A DNA stretch of 64,000 bases, taken from Proteobacteria bacterium 005FR1. GTDB taxonomy: Bacteria; Pseudomonadota; Gammaproteobacteria; Pseudomonadales; Cellvibrionaceae. The position numbers were made by a program, and so were the translations under genes. The stretch spans positions 3,284,309 to 3,348,308 of the forward strand of contig WACF01000001.1 of assembly GCA_026192395.1 (NCBI GenBank). Reading direction: 5' to 3'. The stretch's first letter is position 1. Each line of letters begins with the position of its first letter. The notes under the pieces are model-generated. The model made no database searches. It had not been told where the DNA came from and saw only the letters and a program-made list of their open reading frames with translations. Shown piece after piece: positions 63,263 through 64,000 of this stretch.

Positions 63263-64000
63263 TCACTCCTGAGGAACGGATGACCGCGGGAACTCTACTA
63301 TGCGATAGGCCGGACGGTCCGGATAAGTCCGTTGTAAAAGTGGCCTGGCCACGTTGTAGACCGGCGTGTTGTTGACGGTTTTGCCTTCCGGATAGCCCCG
63401 ATGGGCATGACCGTGGAATACCACGTCCACTGGGTAGTGAATCAGTGGATCTTCCAGGCGACTGGTGCCAAGGAATGGGAATATCTCCTGCGGTTCGCCG
63501 TGGACCGTCGCTTCCACGGGCGAGTAGTGCAGCAGTGCAATGCGTGTTTGGGTGCGCAGCTTGGCCAGGGCGGACTCCAGCTTCAGCGCCTCGTGCAGCG
63601 CCTCGTTCACAAACTGCTTGATGATTGGCTCGCCCCAGGGGCCCAGTGCTCCGCGACCGTATCCGCCGGCGAAGCCTTTAACGCCGGCGATTCCGATTCC
63701 CTCGACCTCGCAGGCTTCGCCGTCAAGCACCTGCACACCCGCATCGCAGAGTATTTTCCTGACCTCATCCTCTTTGCCCGATTCGTAGTCGTGATTGCCG
63801 AACACAGCCACGATGGGAATGTTCGCCACCGACAGTTCCTCGGCCAGGATGTGCGCCTCCTCGGGAAGCCCGTAGTCAACCAGGTCGCCCGCCATGAGCA
63901 GCATGTCTGCATCCTCGGCAGCATGAGCAAAGAGCGGTCGCAGTTTGCCCTTGGATGAGGTTCTGCAATGCAGATCGCCGACCGCTGCTACGCGAACTTT
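63263..64000 (-). CDS. Metallophosphoesterase (N-terminus beyond window)
   Basis: Partial gene on the minus strand; the start lies beyond the right edge. The visible 245 residues open VRVAAVGDLHCRTSSKGKL, so nearly the whole calcineurin-like domain is present. Metal-binding motifs are GDLH, AGDLVDYG, FGNHDYE, LLHYSP and HGHAHRG, all intact. The protein should be a cytoplasmic phosphoesterase. The substrate is unknown; YkuE- or YfcE-like roles are possible. An internal ATG at 63904 is not the true start because the first motif lies upstream of it. Confidence 0.92.
   Translation of the reverse strand, partial: KVRVAAVGDLHCRTSSKGKLRPLFAHAAEDADMLLMAGDLVDYGLPEEAHILAEELSVANIPIVAVFGNHDYESGKEDEVRKILCDAGVQVLDGEACEVEGIGIAGVKGFAGGYGRGALGPWGEPIIKQFVNEALHEALKLESALAKLRTQTRIALLHYSPVEATVHGEPQEIFPFLGTSRLEDPLIHYPVDVVFHGHAHRGYPEGKTVNNTPVYNVARPLLQRTYPDRPAYRIVEFPRSSVPQE

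Noticed and set aside
1-64000. CRISPR array, prophage, integrative element or restriction/defence island
   Set aside because: No regularly spaced direct repeats, integrase, phage structural genes or paired nuclease/methylase genes were seen; the HNH nuclease is exported and isolated.

Overview
The window is about 64 kb of GC-rich (roughly 60 %), gene-dense chromosomal DNA from a Gram-negative, most likely gammaproteobacterial, host. The indications are RdgC and YaeQ (largely beta/gammaproteobacterial families), a TonB-dependent receptor, two RND efflux systems, many lipoproteins with clear lipoboxes, and dispersed REP-like palindromes. A marine or environmental lineage is plausible from the gene content (spinster-type MFS, MHS-type MFS, Tat-exported amidohydrolase), but this is inference. 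I found no rRNA, tRNA, CRISPR array, integrase or intact insertion sequence.

Layout. 1-6 kb: MHS-type MFS transporter (cut by the left edge) divergent from an RND adaptor/pump pair. 6-14 kb: Tat-type amidohydrolase with a MAPEG protein, asparaginase, YaeQ, two lipoproteins, a zinc-independent MDR oxidoreductase; REP palindromes lie between these genes. 14-19 kb: OB-fold secreted protein, a frameshifted PhnB-like gene, a very large AsmA-family protein with four internal repeats, and a cold-shock gene. 20-25.3 kb: OmpA-type lipoprotein, a decayed second copy of the PhnB-like gene, and a cluster of SRPBCC protein, ECF42-type sigma factor, DUF1428, YCII and VOC proteins. 25.3-42 kb: REPIN-like repeat, zinc peptidase, SDR, Nramp-like transporter, DRE-TIM enzyme, GST, MetOD1 protein plus hybrid histidine kinase, RdgC, hydrolases, spinster MFS, IlvD. 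42-47.5 kb: a GntR/FadR-type regulator heading an RND efflux operon. 47.5-51 kb: a scarred region with an ilvD relic and a 5'-truncated TonB receptor. 51-64 kb: SMP-30 lactonase, PhnA, carboxylesterase, serine beta-lactamase-like hydrolase, PhoD-like phosphatase, DUF2889, exported HNH nuclease, cupin, a relic of a tag-like glycosylase gene, a metzincin-like protein, MOSC protein, and a metallophosphoesterase cut by the right edge.

The most interesting signal is a probable local sigma-factor regulon. The ECF42-type sigma gene sits in a cluster of small VOC/YCII/DUF1428/SRPBCC proteins. The motif TGTCGA-N17-CGA(C/T) occurs 40-50 bases before three starts: the sigma operon itself, DUF1428, and the frameshifted PhnB-like gene 7 kb away. 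A degenerate version stands at the same distance before the decayed PhnB-like paralogue. A second well-supported circuit is the GntR-RND operon, where two tandem perfect FadR-type palindromes lie just downstream of a TTGACC-N17-TAGGTT promoter.
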